Source of the DNA: Caenorhabditis remanei
Taxonomy: Eukaryota > Nematoda > Chromadorea > Rhabditida > Rhabditidae
Assembly (NCBI RefSeq): GCF_010183535.1
Contig: NC_071332.1
Coordinates: 2,046,001 to 2,110,000 of the forward strand
Length of the DNA stretch: 64,000 bases
Direction: 5' to 3'
Shown one piece after another: positions 1 through 11,187 of this stretch (positions within the stretch are counted from its first letter, which is position 1; each line of letters starts with the position of its first letter). Both the position numbers and the translations under genes were made by a program. Below the pieces are notes generated by a model. It searched no databases, was not told where the DNA came from, and saw nothing but the letters and a program-made list of their open reading frames with translations.

Positions 1-224
1 CAATATTTGGGAAAACAATTGAGTTTCTTTCATTATAGAACTTCCGGTCGGATCGGGTGGAGAAGTTGTTCCTTCAGCCCTACAATTCTGCCTTTTATTG
101 ATTATCTTTCTAATACAAACGCGCTCTGGTGAACTGAACGGTCCTAGTTTTCCCAGAAGTCATATTCTATTGATTTCGTGTGGCTGGGCCTTGTTCGCAC
201 TGTTTGCAAAACAGTTTAGAAAAA
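1..224 (+). promoter_or_regulatory. Duplicated 5' flank of F-box gene 1
   Basis: The 224 bases before the first F-box gene match the 5' flank of F-box gene 4 (about 8680-8889) nearly base for base, including the stretch with ACTTCCGGTCGGATCGGGTG. The copied unit therefore includes the presumed promoter as well as the coding exons. No clear TATA box is visible close to the start codon. Confidence 0.5.
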
Positions 225-2098
225 ATGACAATCTCGCTACTCAAACTACCATTTATACCGCTGCAACTAATTCTTCTCAATGCAAGTTTAGCGGAGCTGT
301 AAGTCCGAAAGTTATCAATTAAGAGACACTATCAGTAATAGTAAGAATGTTTGTGTTGATACTTGGCACAGTTGCAAAAAGTTGTTTCAATCCGAACTCT
401 TTTCAAAGCCTACTGACGTCTTCATAGGAAAATATGCCCAAGACTTCTCACTCGAAAATTCATAAAAATTTCAATATTCCAGATAACCCTGCGAAACTTT
501 CTTCTTTGCAAGGGATCAGTACTTGAAATTTATGGCTTCTGTACGAATTATTGATAAAAACGTTGAAAATTGGAAAAAAATTTGATGAAGAAAAAAAACG
601 AATTTATTTGAATTTTTCGCGAACATTTTTTGAGAACAGTTGAAAAAAAAACATAAAAATGGAATTCAGTTCAACGGTTTCTAGAATGTCTGGGGGAAAA
701 AATTTGTCTGAAGATCAAAAACACTCCTTCAATGTACAGAAAGTTTCGCAGAGTTATCTGGAAAATTGAAATTTTTATAGACTTTTGGGTGAAAAGTCAA
801 TTATGGGCATATTTTCCTAGGATGACGTCATAGGGGACTGGTGACATATTTTTTGTAAACCACTGCCATAGGGGTACATATGCTGTAAAAAAAGTTCAGA
901 TTGAAACAACTTTTTCATCTGTGCCAAGTACCAACACAAACATTCTTACTATTACTGATAGTGCCTCTTAATGAGAATTCAAAATTAAAACTTTTTCAGA
1001 ATCCATTTCTCTATGATATCCAAAAGATGTTATCGAATAGTAAGAAGACTCAGAATTCCATATTTGACGTTGTTAGAAATGCGGGTCAACAGAGAATCCA
1101 CGTGTGTTAAGCTGAAATCAGGAAAAGACATTTTAGGGGGTTGGCATTTTTTGAATTACGAGGAAGATGAAGATGAACAGATGAAACCAATAGAAATGAC
1201 GATTGGAGGGTGTCCCATGAAGACGTGGTGAGTTTTTTTACTGGGAAGTTGCTCTCTATTTCACTTTTTCAGCATCCTCGATGATCACATCTACTCATTT
1301 ACTCTTCATGATGTCAAGATATCAGTCAGAGCTGGATCTCACTATCTGATGGATTTATTCAAACTAGAAATTTATAAAGCATGGCTCGACGCAGACCAAG
1401 TTCCATTTGCGAGAAGTCCTTATTTCTACCCATTTAAAAATTTGAAAGACATATGGATCTTTGGAGAAAAACAGATGGATCCTGACGACTTCAAATACTT
1501 AGTGGAGAATATAGCACCAAGTTATAATCTTTCAATCAATCTCCCTTTTGATCCAAAATTCAAATTTGAGACGTTTAAAAGTTATTGTTCGGATTATCTA
1601 GCAATCGGAAAAAGAGCTCATTGGATTACAAGCAAAATGTTTCATAGCTTTGATAATGTTCATTTACAACTGTTCGGTTGTAAAATGACTGCAGTGGATT
1701 GTCAATTATTTATTAGTCGATGGTTTCACTCGAGTAATACACGGTTTGAAACTTTAATGCTCAAATTTATAAAAGTTCCGGACGCTTATGATTTCACTGG
1801 ATACGAATTGTTGCCATTTGATAGAGAACGGAGAGGATTCGCGTTCAAGTGAGTATAGTGTGTATCAGAGTTGCATGAGAGTGAACATTTCTTAACCGGA
1901 AGTCGGGAATAAAAAAACCCTCTCACTGCTTATTTTTCCAGAACCCGCTTCAACCACTACATAGATTGCACCGACGGATTAGATATCATTCGCTCCGATG
2001 GACTGTTAGCAACGATTCTTATCGGACCATTCTGGATCATCTTCCATGTATGGCATGATCGTTTCCCAGATTTGGCAGGGCATACCAGATATTTTTAA
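225..2098 (+). CDS. F-box protein with FBA_2-type domain (copy 1)
   Basis: Four exons, 225-298, 1000-1227, 1273-1848 and 1942-2098, join in frame to 344 residues. Residues about 4-45 are an F-box (LLKLPFIPLQLILLN, then SMISKRCYRIVRRLR across the first splice), the part that binds SKP1 in SCF ubiquitin ligases. Residues about 215-293 resemble the nematode FBA_2 substrate-side domain (DCQLFISRWFHSSNTRFETL), and the last exon carries DIIRSDGLLATI, typical of fbxb-type proteins. The likely role is a substrate adaptor for ubiquitination; the substrate is unknown. The start is the only ATG in frame with the F-box and is conserved in four paralogues. Intron 1 is 701 bp because a foldback element sits in it; the paralogues have introns of 43-48 bp there. 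Its closest relative is the gene at 8890-11187. Confidence 0.9.
319..971. mobile_element. TTAA-flanked foldback element in F-box intron 1
   Basis: A 645-bp palindromic insert (323-967) lies between two TTAA copies (319-322 and 968-971). Its ends read GAGACACTATCAGTAATAG and, in reverse complement, GAGGCACTATCAGTAATAG, and the inverted similarity runs inward for 150-200 bp per arm, including the CCTAGGAAAATATGCCC-like block. It has no long reading frame, so it is non-autonomous. TTAA target duplication is the habit of piggyBac-type elements; that assignment is inferred. Confidence 0.8.
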
Positions 2099-2227
2099 AT
2101 ATTGACAACTGATTTTTTTCTCTCAATAATTTTGATGACCCGGCTTGTTTGGAGTCGTTGAATTGGATATCTGAATTCTTCGATTCTCATACTTTTTTTT
2201 GAATTCAATGATTCTAACGCTCGATGT

Positions 2228-2417
2228 CGCACCCTCATTTCTCACCCAATTAAACCGCTCCTCACCCTTCCACAGCCAATATATAATGTCGAGCGCAAGC
2301 TCATTACATGCCGCTCTTTTTGATCTTGTTTTTTTTCCGTTCTCTTTGCACTTTCTATTGTTTCCCTTCTGCACCCATTTATCTCTAAACCCATGTAGTA
2401 GTTTAATAAATCTTTAA
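2228..2417 (+). other. Conserved TATA-to-AATAAA module after F-box gene 1
   Basis: A block starting GCACCCTCATTTCTCACCCA contains TATATAA at 2280-2286 and AATAAA at 2405-2410. The same block follows F-box gene 2 (6287-6450, TATATAA 6339-6345, AATAAA 6432-6437) and F-box gene 4 (11250-11440, TATATAA 11308-11314, AATAAA 11424-11429). It may be the 3' untranslated region and poly(A) site of the F-box genes, or a remnant with its own promoter, such as a solo long terminal repeat. The sequence alone does not decide. Confidence 0.5.
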
Positions 2418-2767
2418 TTAGCTCAGATGAGATTGAAAACTTTTTCTAACACTTCCACGGTATCCTCGTGAGTAATATGATAAGAATTGTCAGCTTCTTG
2501 CTGCGATCTACAAATGAAACGGCATAAAATTATTGATTTTTCTTGTGAACCAAACCTAGAATTCTATTTTTGTAGTTGACAACTGTTTGATAGCTCTTCT
2601 ATTTCTCGAGATATTACGGTTGCAAGATGGTGAGTGTTCTCGCTTCTCTCCGTCTCTCTCCCTCTCGCTATTACTTCTTTGAAAGCGCACACCTCAAAAA
2701 CGTAAGAAGCTATCAAAAATTTGCCTTCAATCTTACAAAAAATTTCAGTACGCCAACTATTACACAA

Positions 2768-3001
2768 ATGTTGATTCTCTGGCTCTTATGCCTTATGATA
2801 TTTTCTCCATCCATAACAAAAGAACAAACACCAGGTAAGATTATTGTGTTTCTGAGGATAATTAATCAAAATCTCAATTTGAGCGTTAAAAACTCAATCA
2901 ATTAAACATTTGCAGCAGAGATTGTCGACATTGCCATCGAAGCCTTAACGGGAGCAAATAACAGATCAGACAATTTTTTAAGGTTAAAAAAAGGTTTTTA
3001 A
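2768..3001 (+). pseudogene. Truncated 5' copy of the secreted-protein family
   Basis: Two exons (2768-2834 and 2916-3001) match exons 1 and 2 of the gene at 15584-11677. Exon 1 encodes a signal peptide (MLILWLLCLMIFSPSITKEQ) and exon 2 begins AEIVDIAIEALTGANNRSD before running into unrelated sequence and stopping after about 50 residues. The break coincides with the start of the foldback block at 3009, so the rest of the gene was probably lost or displaced there. The upstream TGTAGTTGACAAC repeat at about 2571 is also shared with other copies. A short secreted peptide could still be made, but a relic is more likely. Confidence 0.7.
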
Positions 3002-3008
3002 ATAGGGA

Positions 3009-3700
3009 CCAGGGTTGCCGCCGAAAAAAAATTTATTTTCGGGTTTTTCGGGTGTATGGAGCCGAAAATATTTTATTTGTTTCGGCATCCGCGGAGCGGA
3101 GAAAAACATTTTGGCTCTATTCCAGTTTAGATGTCCTTTAAAAACTCAAACGTCCCAAAAAACACTTAGACGTCCTTTCAAGCCATACTGTTTTCCGCAA
3201 ATTTAAAACGCCCTCTCAAATGTTTAAACGTCTCAAAAAAATGTTTAGACGTCCCTTGAACAATGAAAAACCAAAAGCTTTCTCGGACACCTGGAAGTAG
3301 GGATTATCTGAAAATAAAAGGACCTTAGAGCTTGCTCTGGCATAGACCTTAGGCTTAGCTCCTTGAAAATAGCGGATTCCTTAAAACAAAGACACTTAGA
3401 AGCTAGCTTAAAATTTTGGAAAAAAGTGCGAGCAAGCTCCTAGATGTCGCTGTTTTAAGGAATCCGCTACTTTCAAGGAGCTAAGCCTAAGGTCTATGCC
3501 AGAGCAAGCTCTAAGGTCCCTTTATTTTCAGATTATCAATACTTCCAGGTGTCCGAGCAAGCTTTTTGTTTTTTCAGTGTTCGGACGTCTAAAGCGGACG
3601 TCTAAATATTTCATAGGACGTCTAAACGTTTTTTGGGGCGTCTAAGTGTTTCAAGGGACGTCTTAGTGTTTTTTGGGACGTTCTAGTTTTTGTTTCATCC
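3009..3700. repeat. Nested foldback: ACGTC-rich element with an inner palindrome
   Basis: Outer arms contain many copies of TTTAGACGTCC on the left (3110-3260) and the inverted GGACGTCTAAA on the right (3585-3690). Inside lies an inner inverted repeat (about 3276-3566) whose roughly 100-base arms are nearly perfect complements around GGCATAGACCTTAGGCTTAG, with a short loop near 3400-3445. The outer family recurs at 10609-10951 without the inner palindrome, so the inner one is a later insertion. Confidence 0.8.
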
Positions 3701-4823
3701 TTTCTTATTGCATAGTAGGACACCTCCCTTTTGCCGGCGGATGTCATTGATTTGCACCGATTTATCTGTAAGCACACCAATACATCCTTAATGACCTCAT
3801 AACGGTTTTGCGGTTCAATGCAAACACACATGATAACAGTTTTCATCTGGAATTTTTTTTTGGCATTCTCATCGAATAACAAACTTGTTGTGGCGTGAAC
3901 TAGCATGGCCTAGCCTAGTGAACGTCCAACCCCGAGGTCATACGTGGCAAGAAGATCTGCCTATATAAGATGTAGAGAACTCTTAGTTGTTGATTCTCAC
4001 CATGTAAATAAATGGTTTTATAATTCCCTTCTCCTCCACCAAAGAACATAACAAAACTATATATTCCAAAGATTCAATCTAACTCGCTTAAAACATTATG
4101 GTGTGCAATAAGTATCCTAGAGGCAAAGACGAGTCAATGGATTACGGATTCATCAGTTTATGTACATCGAATGTGAAGGAAATTATCAGCCTGAAAAAAT
4201 AAAGACCGAAAATTGATAATTTTACAATAATTTTGAAGTATTTTGAGTGAGAAAAGAAAACAAATTTGAAAAATAAAAGGGAAATAGTTGTAAGAACATT
4301 TTGATACTAAAATAGACTGAATTACAACAAGATTTGGCATTTTTTGAAGGTGAAAAATACAGGAAATCCAAACAGCCTAGAATAAAATGAAATGTGGAAA
4401 AATAATTTTTGAAATGTAGAGAGCTGGGTAGAAAAGAAGAGATTGCTATACTATAGCTTCAGAAGGAGTCATTTTCCTGGAAAAATCAGGAAAAGGTAAG
4501 AGAAATGGTGAATGAAAAAGGATGAAGTACAGAAGTGTGTAATTGATTCCTTGGAATCATTCAAGAGCTTGTTGGATCTGATCTATCTTTTCACACCGAA
4601 ATTCATTCTATACACTTGCAAAATAGAAAACTCCCTCGAAACACATTTTCCCAGAAGCAGACTTGAATTACTTGACTTGACACTTGGAATATCCAATAAA
4701 TATTTTTATTGATTCTCTTCCCAATGCTAACGTGCCCCGTTGAACAGAGTGGAATTTTCCCAGCAGTCATTTCTATTGATTCTATTTTATTTGAATTCTG
4801 TTCCTTCAGAATATTTTCAGAAA
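3700..4823. other. Intergenic: degenerate F-box flank and promoter of gene 2
   Basis: No gene is supported here. About 3755-3810 (ATTTATCTGTAAGCACACC and following) resembles the AATAAA module downstream of F-box gene 2 near 6413-6460, so part of this stretch is a decayed copy of that flank. The last 120-200 bases before 4824 match the reverse complement of about 8421-8530, the shared promoter side of the inverted partner gene. The rest is AT-rich with no clear feature. Confidence 0.4.
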
Positions 4824-6228
4824 ATGAGTTTCCCATTACTTAAACTACCATTTATACCGCTGGAACTAATTCTTCTCAATGCAAATCTAGCGGAGCTGTA
4901 AGTCAAAATGTTATCAATTATTTTCCCACTTTATAACCTATTCAGAACCCATTTCTCAATGATATCCAAAAAAAGTTATCGATTAGTAAATAGCCTCAGA
5001 ATTCCATATCTGAATTGTTTGGATTTACACGTCACTAAGGAGTCGACTCAGATCAAATTCAAGGCTGGAAAGGTCTGTATTGGCGGATGGCATTTTTTAA
5101 ATTATACAGGAGGAGATGATGATGAAGAGGATACATTAATCGATAGATTCATTGGGAACTGTGAAATGAAGATATTGTGAGTTTCCGACTGTCAGGTAGA
5201 CAAATACGCTCTAATGCAAATCATTTTTCAGCATTCTGGAGGACCGCATCTACTCATTGACTAGACATGATGTCAAGATATCAGTTAGAGCTGGATGTGA
5301 GTATTTGATGGATTTATTCAAAGTGAATGTATACAGAGGTTACCTCTACCCAGACGATGTGCCAATGACACGACAGCCTTATTTCTATCCATTCAAAAAG
5401 ATTGATTTGATATACATAGTTGGAAAAAAGGCAATGAAAAACGAAGATTTCAAAAAAGCGCTGAATGATACAATTGCACAACTAGAACTACTTGTTTCTA
5501 TCCCAGTGAATATCAATTTTCGCTTCAATCAATTTCAAATTGAAGCAAAATATCTCAAGTTTTGTAAGCATGCTTTTTGGATTAGAAGCAAACAGTTTCT
5601 CAATTTTGATTTAAACTACATACGACTACAAGAGTGTATGCTAATTCCAATTGATTGTCAACTATTCGTCCTCCGATGGTTTTACTCGGATAATACAACA
5701 TTCGAAACTTTGCTTCTTTCTCTTTTAAACACTCCAGAGATAACTGATTTTGATGAATTGGAACCAGTGCCATTTGACGCTGAACGAAGACAATTCGGGT
5801 TCAAGTGAGTTGATACATTCTATGCGGTTTTTTGATAGCTCGTAACTTTTTTGCGCTTTCAATGAAGTGAGCGATGCGTGGGGCGCAGAGAAACGAGAGA
5901 GTCTGTTGTCTCTGCGTATCCACCATCACCTCTTCATTTTGACCTCCTATATCTCTAAACCATTAAGATTGATGAAACATTTGTAAACTACCCAAATAAA
6001 GACATAGTTTTGTTCTTTAGGATTTGAGATATTATCCTCAAGAAAGAGTATTACAATTTCGTTTGCAGGTTCAACTTTAGCACATACATCGACTGTACCC
6101 ATGGATTCGATATAATCCGCCATGACGGACTACTGGCCACTATTCTCATCCAAGGCTTCTATTTTGTCTTCCATGTTTGGCATGACCGCTTCCCGGATGT
6201 AGAAGGACTTGTGAATTTCATCAATTGA
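4824..6228 (+). CDS. F-box protein with FBA_2-type domain (copy 2)
   Basis: Exons 4824-4897, 4946-5176, 5232-5804 and 6069-6228 give 345 residues. The F-box is split by intron 1 as in the other copies (FPLLKLPFIPLELILLN, then THFSMISKKSYRLVN). The FBA_2-like part (DCQLFVLRWFYSDNTTFETL) ends exon 3 and exon 4 has DIIRHDGLLATILIQG. The product should be an SCF ubiquitin-ligase adaptor of unknown target. An acidic run (GGDDDEEDT) near residue 80 replaces the shorter one of copies 1 and 4. Its closest relative is the inverted gene at 6732-8420, with which it is tail to tail. Intron 3 (264 bp) holds a GAGACGCAGAG-type repeat that is also in the partner, so that insertion predates the inversion-duplication. 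Confidence 0.9.
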
Positions 6229-6731
6229 TTTTTTTTAATTTCATTCCTTCTTGCTACATAGTGTGACGTGGTGACCTGAATCTGAATCGCACCCTCATCT
6301 CTCACCTAATTAAACCGTTCCCCACCCTTCCGCACCAGTATATAAGGTTGAGCCATTTCGACCACATCTTGTTCATTCTTCATTCTCTTTGTACCTATTC
6401 CCTTCTGCACCCATTTATCTGTAAGCACCCTAATAAATCCTTAATCAACTCATAACTGTATTTTGTTTAGCTTTTAAACAAGAATGGTTCGGTTTTGGTC
6501 ACACCATGGGTTACTGTAGTTTTCGTGTCGAGACCGAACGTTCACCAAACCTGATCATGATTTTACTTTTCTGGAAGCGTCAAAAGGGTTTCACATAATA
6601 TAGTCACAACTTTATTTTCTTTAAAAATGCTATTAATTATTTTATTAATTATTGAATTGAAATCAGTGAAGAAAAATAAAACCATATGCAACCCAGTGGA
6701 ACAAAAATGGAAACAATTATTAAAAAATTTC
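6229..6731. other. Tail-to-tail spacer between inverted F-box genes
   Basis: This 503-bp spacer carries the TATATAA/AATAAA module of gene 2 (6287-6450). The remainder is AT-rich and does not show the same module for gene 3, so the inverted copy seems to have lost its own 3' flank at the junction. No coding exon is seen. Confidence 0.5.
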
Positions 6732-8420
6732 TTATTTTATAAAATTAGCAAGTCCTTCCAAATCTGGGAACCGGTCATGCCATACATGGAAGATGAAATA
6801 GAAGCCTTGGATGAAAATAGTGGCCAGTAGTCCATCATGGCGGATTATATCGAATCCATTGGTACAGTCGATGTATGTACTAGGGTTGAATCTGGAAACA
6901 AAATTCTAGTATACTTTCTTGGCGAAAATAACTCAAATCCTATAGAACAGACCTATTACTCCATTTGAGTAGTTTACAAATTTTTCATTACTCTTAACGG
7001 TTTTGAGATGTAGGAGGTCAAAATGAAGAGGTGATGGTGGAGACGTAGAGACAACAGACTCTCTTGTTTCTTTGCGTCTCACACATTTCAACAAGATTAC
7101 GAGCTATCAAAAAATTGTTAACTATAAAAACAGAGATGTATATAGAATGTATCTACTCACTTGAACCCGAATTTTCTTCGTTCAGCGTCAAATGGCAATA
7201 GATCCAACCCTTGGTAATCAGTTATCTCTGGAGTGATAAGCGGAGCTAGAAGCGTTGTTTCGAATGTTGTATTATCCGAGTGAAGCCATCGAATAACAAA
7301 CAATTGACAATCTTTCGGTGTCATCATACACTCATGGAGTCGTAGATATTTTAAATCGAAATTGAGAATCATTTTGCTTTTAATCCAAAAAGAAAATTGA
7401 TAAAACGACAAGTATTTCGCTTCAATGCGAAATTGTTCAAATTGAAAATCGATATTCACCGGAATAGAAACCACTAGTTCTAGTTGTGCAGTTGTATCAT
7501 TCAGCGCTTTTTTGAAATCCTCGTTTTCCATTGCCTTTTTTCCACTGATATAAATAATATCAATTTGTTTGAATGGATAGAAGTAAGGCTGTCGTGTCAT
7601 TGGGACACCGTCTGGGTATAGGTAACCTCTATACACTTTCACTTTGAATAAATCCATCAAATATTCATATCCATCTCTAACTGATTCTTTGACATCATCT
7701 CTTGTCAATGAGTAGATGTTGTTCTCCAGAATGCTGAAAAATTGAGTCTTGTCGTTTACCTAATCACAGGAGAACGCGCAATAAAAAAAAAAACAAAAAT
7801 TCGCCGTAGGGCAAGTTCGCACTGCCCACAGTAATTATCAACAAAAAAGTCACATTTTTTTGTTGCAAAATCTGATTTTTGCTGATCGCCGGTTCTCAAG
7901 AAACATTGTTTTTTGATTTTTTTTTACTTTTTGATGCTGGAATTGTCAGAAAACCTAAAAACTATCCTGATTTCTCTGATCAATATGCGAGGGAGTATGC
8001 TAATGAGAGATACGAATTTGTTTATCGTGCAAGGTACTGTGCTGATAAATTCGAATTTAAAACTCACAATGTCTTCATTTCACAGTTCCCAATGAGTCTA
8101 TTGATTAATGTATCCTCTTCATCATCATCTCCTGCTGTATAATCCAGAAAATGCCATCCGCCAACATATCCCTTTCCAGTCTTGAATTTGATCTGAGTCG
8201 ACTCTTTAGTGACGTGTAAATCCAAACACTGCAGATATGGAATTCTGAGGTTATTTACTAATCGATAACTTTTTTTGGATATCATTGAGAAATGGGTTCT
8301 GAATAGTTTATAAAATGGGAAAATAATTGATAACTTTTTGACTTACAGCTCCGCTAGATTCGCATTGAGAAGAATTAGTTCCAGCGGTATAAATGGTAGT
8401 TGAAGCAATGGGAAACTCAT
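6732..8420 (-). CDS. F-box protein with FBA_2-type domain (copy 3, inverted)
   Basis: On the minus strand, exons 8420-8347, 8298-8068, 7733-7161 and 6891-6732 give 345 residues, with the same exon lengths as copy 2 in all four exons. F-box (FPLLQLPFIPLELILLN, then THFSMISKKSYRLVNNLR), acidic patch (AGDDDEEDT) and FBA_2-like region (DCQLFVIRWLHSDNTTFETT) are intact. The frame is open throughout, so the gene may be functional. Intron 2 has grown from 55 bp (copy 2) to 334 bp by an insert that contains a coding-like fragment on the other strand. It is head to head with copy 4 across 469 bp. Confidence 0.9.
7930..8062 (+). pseudogene. Coding-like fragment inside an F-box intron
   Basis: Within the roughly 280-bp insert in intron 2 of F-box copy 3, the opposite strand is open and reads like protein: FDAGIVRKPKNYPDFSD followed by QYAREYANERYEFVYRARY. 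It has charged and aromatic residues in a pattern unusual for AT-rich intron DNA. It has no obvious start or splice context. I do not recognise the source. It may be a captured exon piece or chance. Confidence 0.3.
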
Positions 8421-8889
8421 TTCTTGAGAATATTCAGAAGGAACAGAATTCAAATAGAGTACAATGCATAAGAATGACTATCTGTTCAACGGGGCACGTT
8501 TGCGTTGGGAAGAAAATCAATAAAAAATTTTAAATACCTCAAGTGTCACGTCAAGTCAAGTCGACCTCTGGGAAAGTGTGAGCGCGCACCATCTCACATT
8601 TTTTCCCAGAGTCCTTCCATTGATTTTCCGTGAGACATCACATTAACGACTAGCCATCCGAGTCAAATACCGAAAAAATTTTGGAAAACAATTGAGTTTC
8701 TTTCAGTATTAAACTTCCGGTCGGATCGGGTGAAGAAGTTATTCTTTCAGCCCTGCCTTTTATTGATTCTTTTCCTAATGCAAACGCGCTCTGTTGAACT
8801 GAACGGTCCTAGTTTTCCCAGAAGTCATATTCTATTGATTTCGTGTGACCGGGCCTTGTTCGCACTGTTTGCAAAACAGTTTAGAAAAA
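8421..8889. promoter_or_regulatory. Shared divergent promoter of F-box copies 3 and 4
   Basis: This 469-bp stretch separates two divergently transcribed F-box genes. The left half matches the flank of copy 2 (4700-4823, inverted) and the right half matches the flank of copy 1 (1-224). The junction between the two duplicated units is near 8560-8680, where a CCCAGAG-type short inverted repeat and CATTAACGACTAGCCATCCG, a piece of the CCAAAATGTAGATCTC foldback family, are seen. Confidence 0.5.
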
Positions 8890-11187
8890 ATGACAATCTC
8901 GCTACTCAAACTACCATTTATACCGCTGGAACTGATTCTTCTCAATGCAAATTTATCAGAATTGTAAGTCAAAACGTTATCAATTATTTTTATTATACAT
9001 TTTTAGAATCCATTTCTCTATGATATCCAAAAGGTGTCATCAAATAGTGAAAAGACTCAGAATCCCATATTTGACGTTGTTAGAAATGCGGGTCAACAGA
9101 GAATCCACGTGTGTTAAGCTGAAATCTGGAAAAGACATTTTAGGGGGTTGGCATTTTTTGAATTATAAAGAAGATGAAGATGAAGAGATGAAGCCTATAG
9201 ACAGGATAATTCTAGGATGCCCGGTGAAGACGTGGTGAGTTTTTTTTCCAAACTGGGAAATTGTGCTTTTGCAAAACGGAACTACCTCAAAATTCAAAAA
9301 GTAGACTGAAAAATATACAAAAATATTGATCTCGGCGGGCTTTATGTCAGTGATATAGTATCACTGGGTCTGGGGGCGAGTACTAGTAGATTTTTGATAC
9401 AGTACTCACCCCTCAGATCCCGTGTAGTACGAGCCGGATAGCTAGTAGAGTTGCAATTTCCTTATCCGGAAGTCGGAAGTCGGAAGTAAAATTCCTGATC
9501 CGAAATTCGGAAGTCGCAAGTCGGAATGCCATGCAACTCTGATAGCTAGTCGTTAACATGTCGCGGGTCGACCTAAAATGACTTTTTTGCCCGTTTTCGC
9601 GTTTGGCCCCATCCCGCGGCGCAGTAACGAACAGCCATCCGGTGTGTTGTGTTTCAGCGACATAGAACTCGCCGAGATCTACATTTTGGTATACTTTTCA
9701 GCTTAAAAAACTTAGTTTGAAACAAGTTACGTGGTTTGCAAGTATTAGAAATTGCGCTCTACTGCTCTACTTTTTCAGCATTCTGGATGATCACATCTAC
9801 TCATTTACTTTTCATGATGTCAAGATATTAGTTAGAGCTGGATCTCACTATCTGATGGATTTATTTAAACTAGAAATTTATAAAGCATGGCTCGACGCAG
9901 ACCAAGTTCCATTTGCAAGAAGTCCTTATTTCTACCCATTTAAAAATTTGAGAGATATATGGATCTTTGGAGAAAAACCGATGGATCCTGACGATTTCAA
10001 ATACTTAGTGGAGAATATAGCACCAAGTTATAATCTTTCTATCAATCTCCCTTTCGATCCGAAATTCAAATTTAACTCGTTTTTAAAAAATGATTCGGAT
10101 TATCTAGCAATCGGAAAAAGAGCTCATTGGATTACAAGCAAAATGTTTCATAGTTTTGATAATGTTCATTTACAACTGTTCGGTTGTAGAATGACTGCAG
10201 TGGATTGCCAATTATTTATTAGTCGATGGTTTCACTCGAATAATACACGGTTCGAAACTTTAATTCTCAAATTTATAAGAGTTCCGGACGCTTACGATTT
10301 CACTGAATACGAATTGTTGCCATTTGATAGAGAGCGGAGAGGATTCGCGTTCAAGTGAGTTTAAAATATCAGAAAATTCGCGAAAAAGAAAAGTCAATTT
10401 TATGTCCTTCATGACCATTTTTCTTTGTGTTTCTGTGATAATATCATATTATGTACGGTATGTCTTTCTAAATCCCAAAGTTAGAGAATGGCTGAAGGCA
10501 GAAGTCGAAATTCCATGCAACTATGATCCACGCTTTGCGGAATTCCGACTTCCGACTTCCGATTTCCAATTTCCAAATTTTAGTTTCGGCTTCCGTTTAA
10601 AACATACCCGGGCTCTATTCCAGTTTAGATATCCTCTGAAAACTCGAAAGTCCCAAAAAACATTTAGACGTCCCAAAAAACGTTTAAAGGTCCCATAAAA
10701 TGTTTAGACGTCCCTTAAAACATTTAGACGTCCCTTGAACACTTTCAGTGACTTTTAGTGTTGAAGGGACGTTTAATTATTTAAAACCAAATTTTAGGAT
10801 TTTGATCGGCGTGTAACTATTTTATGGGACTTCTAAACATTTTTGAGCATATTTGAAACCCCCAAAGGACGTTTAAATGTTTTGAGAAACGTCTAAGTGT
10901 TTCAAGGAACGTTCGCGTTTTCAAAGGACATCTAAATTGGAATAGAGCCCATACCCGCATAAGAGCTGCCCCGATCGGAACCGGCACAAATCAGAACTAC
11001 AAAAATGCGCGGACTGCCAACTTTTTCCAGAACACGCTTCAACCACTACATAGATTGTACCGACGGATTAGATATCATCCGCTCCGATGGACTGTTAGCA
11101 ACTATTCTCATCGGACCGTTCTGGATCATCTTCCATGTATGGCATGATCGTTTCCCAGATTTGGCAGGGCATACCAGATATGTTTAA
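8890..11187 (+). CDS. F-box protein with FBA_2-type domain (copy 4)
   Basis: Exons 8890-8963, 9007-9234, 9779-10354 and 11031-11187 give 344 residues, each exon the same length as in copy 1 (225-2098). The F-box is well formed: LLKLPFIPLELILLNANL joined to IHFSMISKRCHQIVKRLR. The FBA_2-like region is DCQLFISRWFHSNNTRFETL and exon 4 carries DIIRSDGLLATILIG. It should act as an SCF adaptor. Intron 1 lacks the TTAA-flanked insert of copy 1 and so gives the empty site. Introns 2 (544 bp) and 3 (676 bp) are instead enlarged by other foldbacks. The pair is thus a recent duplication in which each copy collected different insertions. Confidence 0.9.
9290..9745. repeat. Foldback of the CCAAAATGTAGATCTC family (intron 2 of copy 4)
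   Basis: Left arm has GATCTCGGCGGGCTTTATGTC; right arm has GACATAGAACTCGCCGAGAT and then CTACATTTTGGTATACTTTT. The family recurs at 13490-13825, 33245-33360 and 60630-60985. This copy is rearranged, with a TCCGGAAGTCGGAAGTC simple repeat in the middle near 9460-9530. Confidence 0.6.
10609..10951. repeat. ACGTC-rich foldback (intron 3 of copy 4)
   Basis: The arms begin GGGCTCTATTCCAGTTTAGA and end in its inverted form at 10951. Between them are repeated AAACATTTAGACGTCCC units on the left and GGGACGTTTAA units on the right. It is the same family as the outer element at 3110-3690, here without the inner palindrome. Confidence 0.75.
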
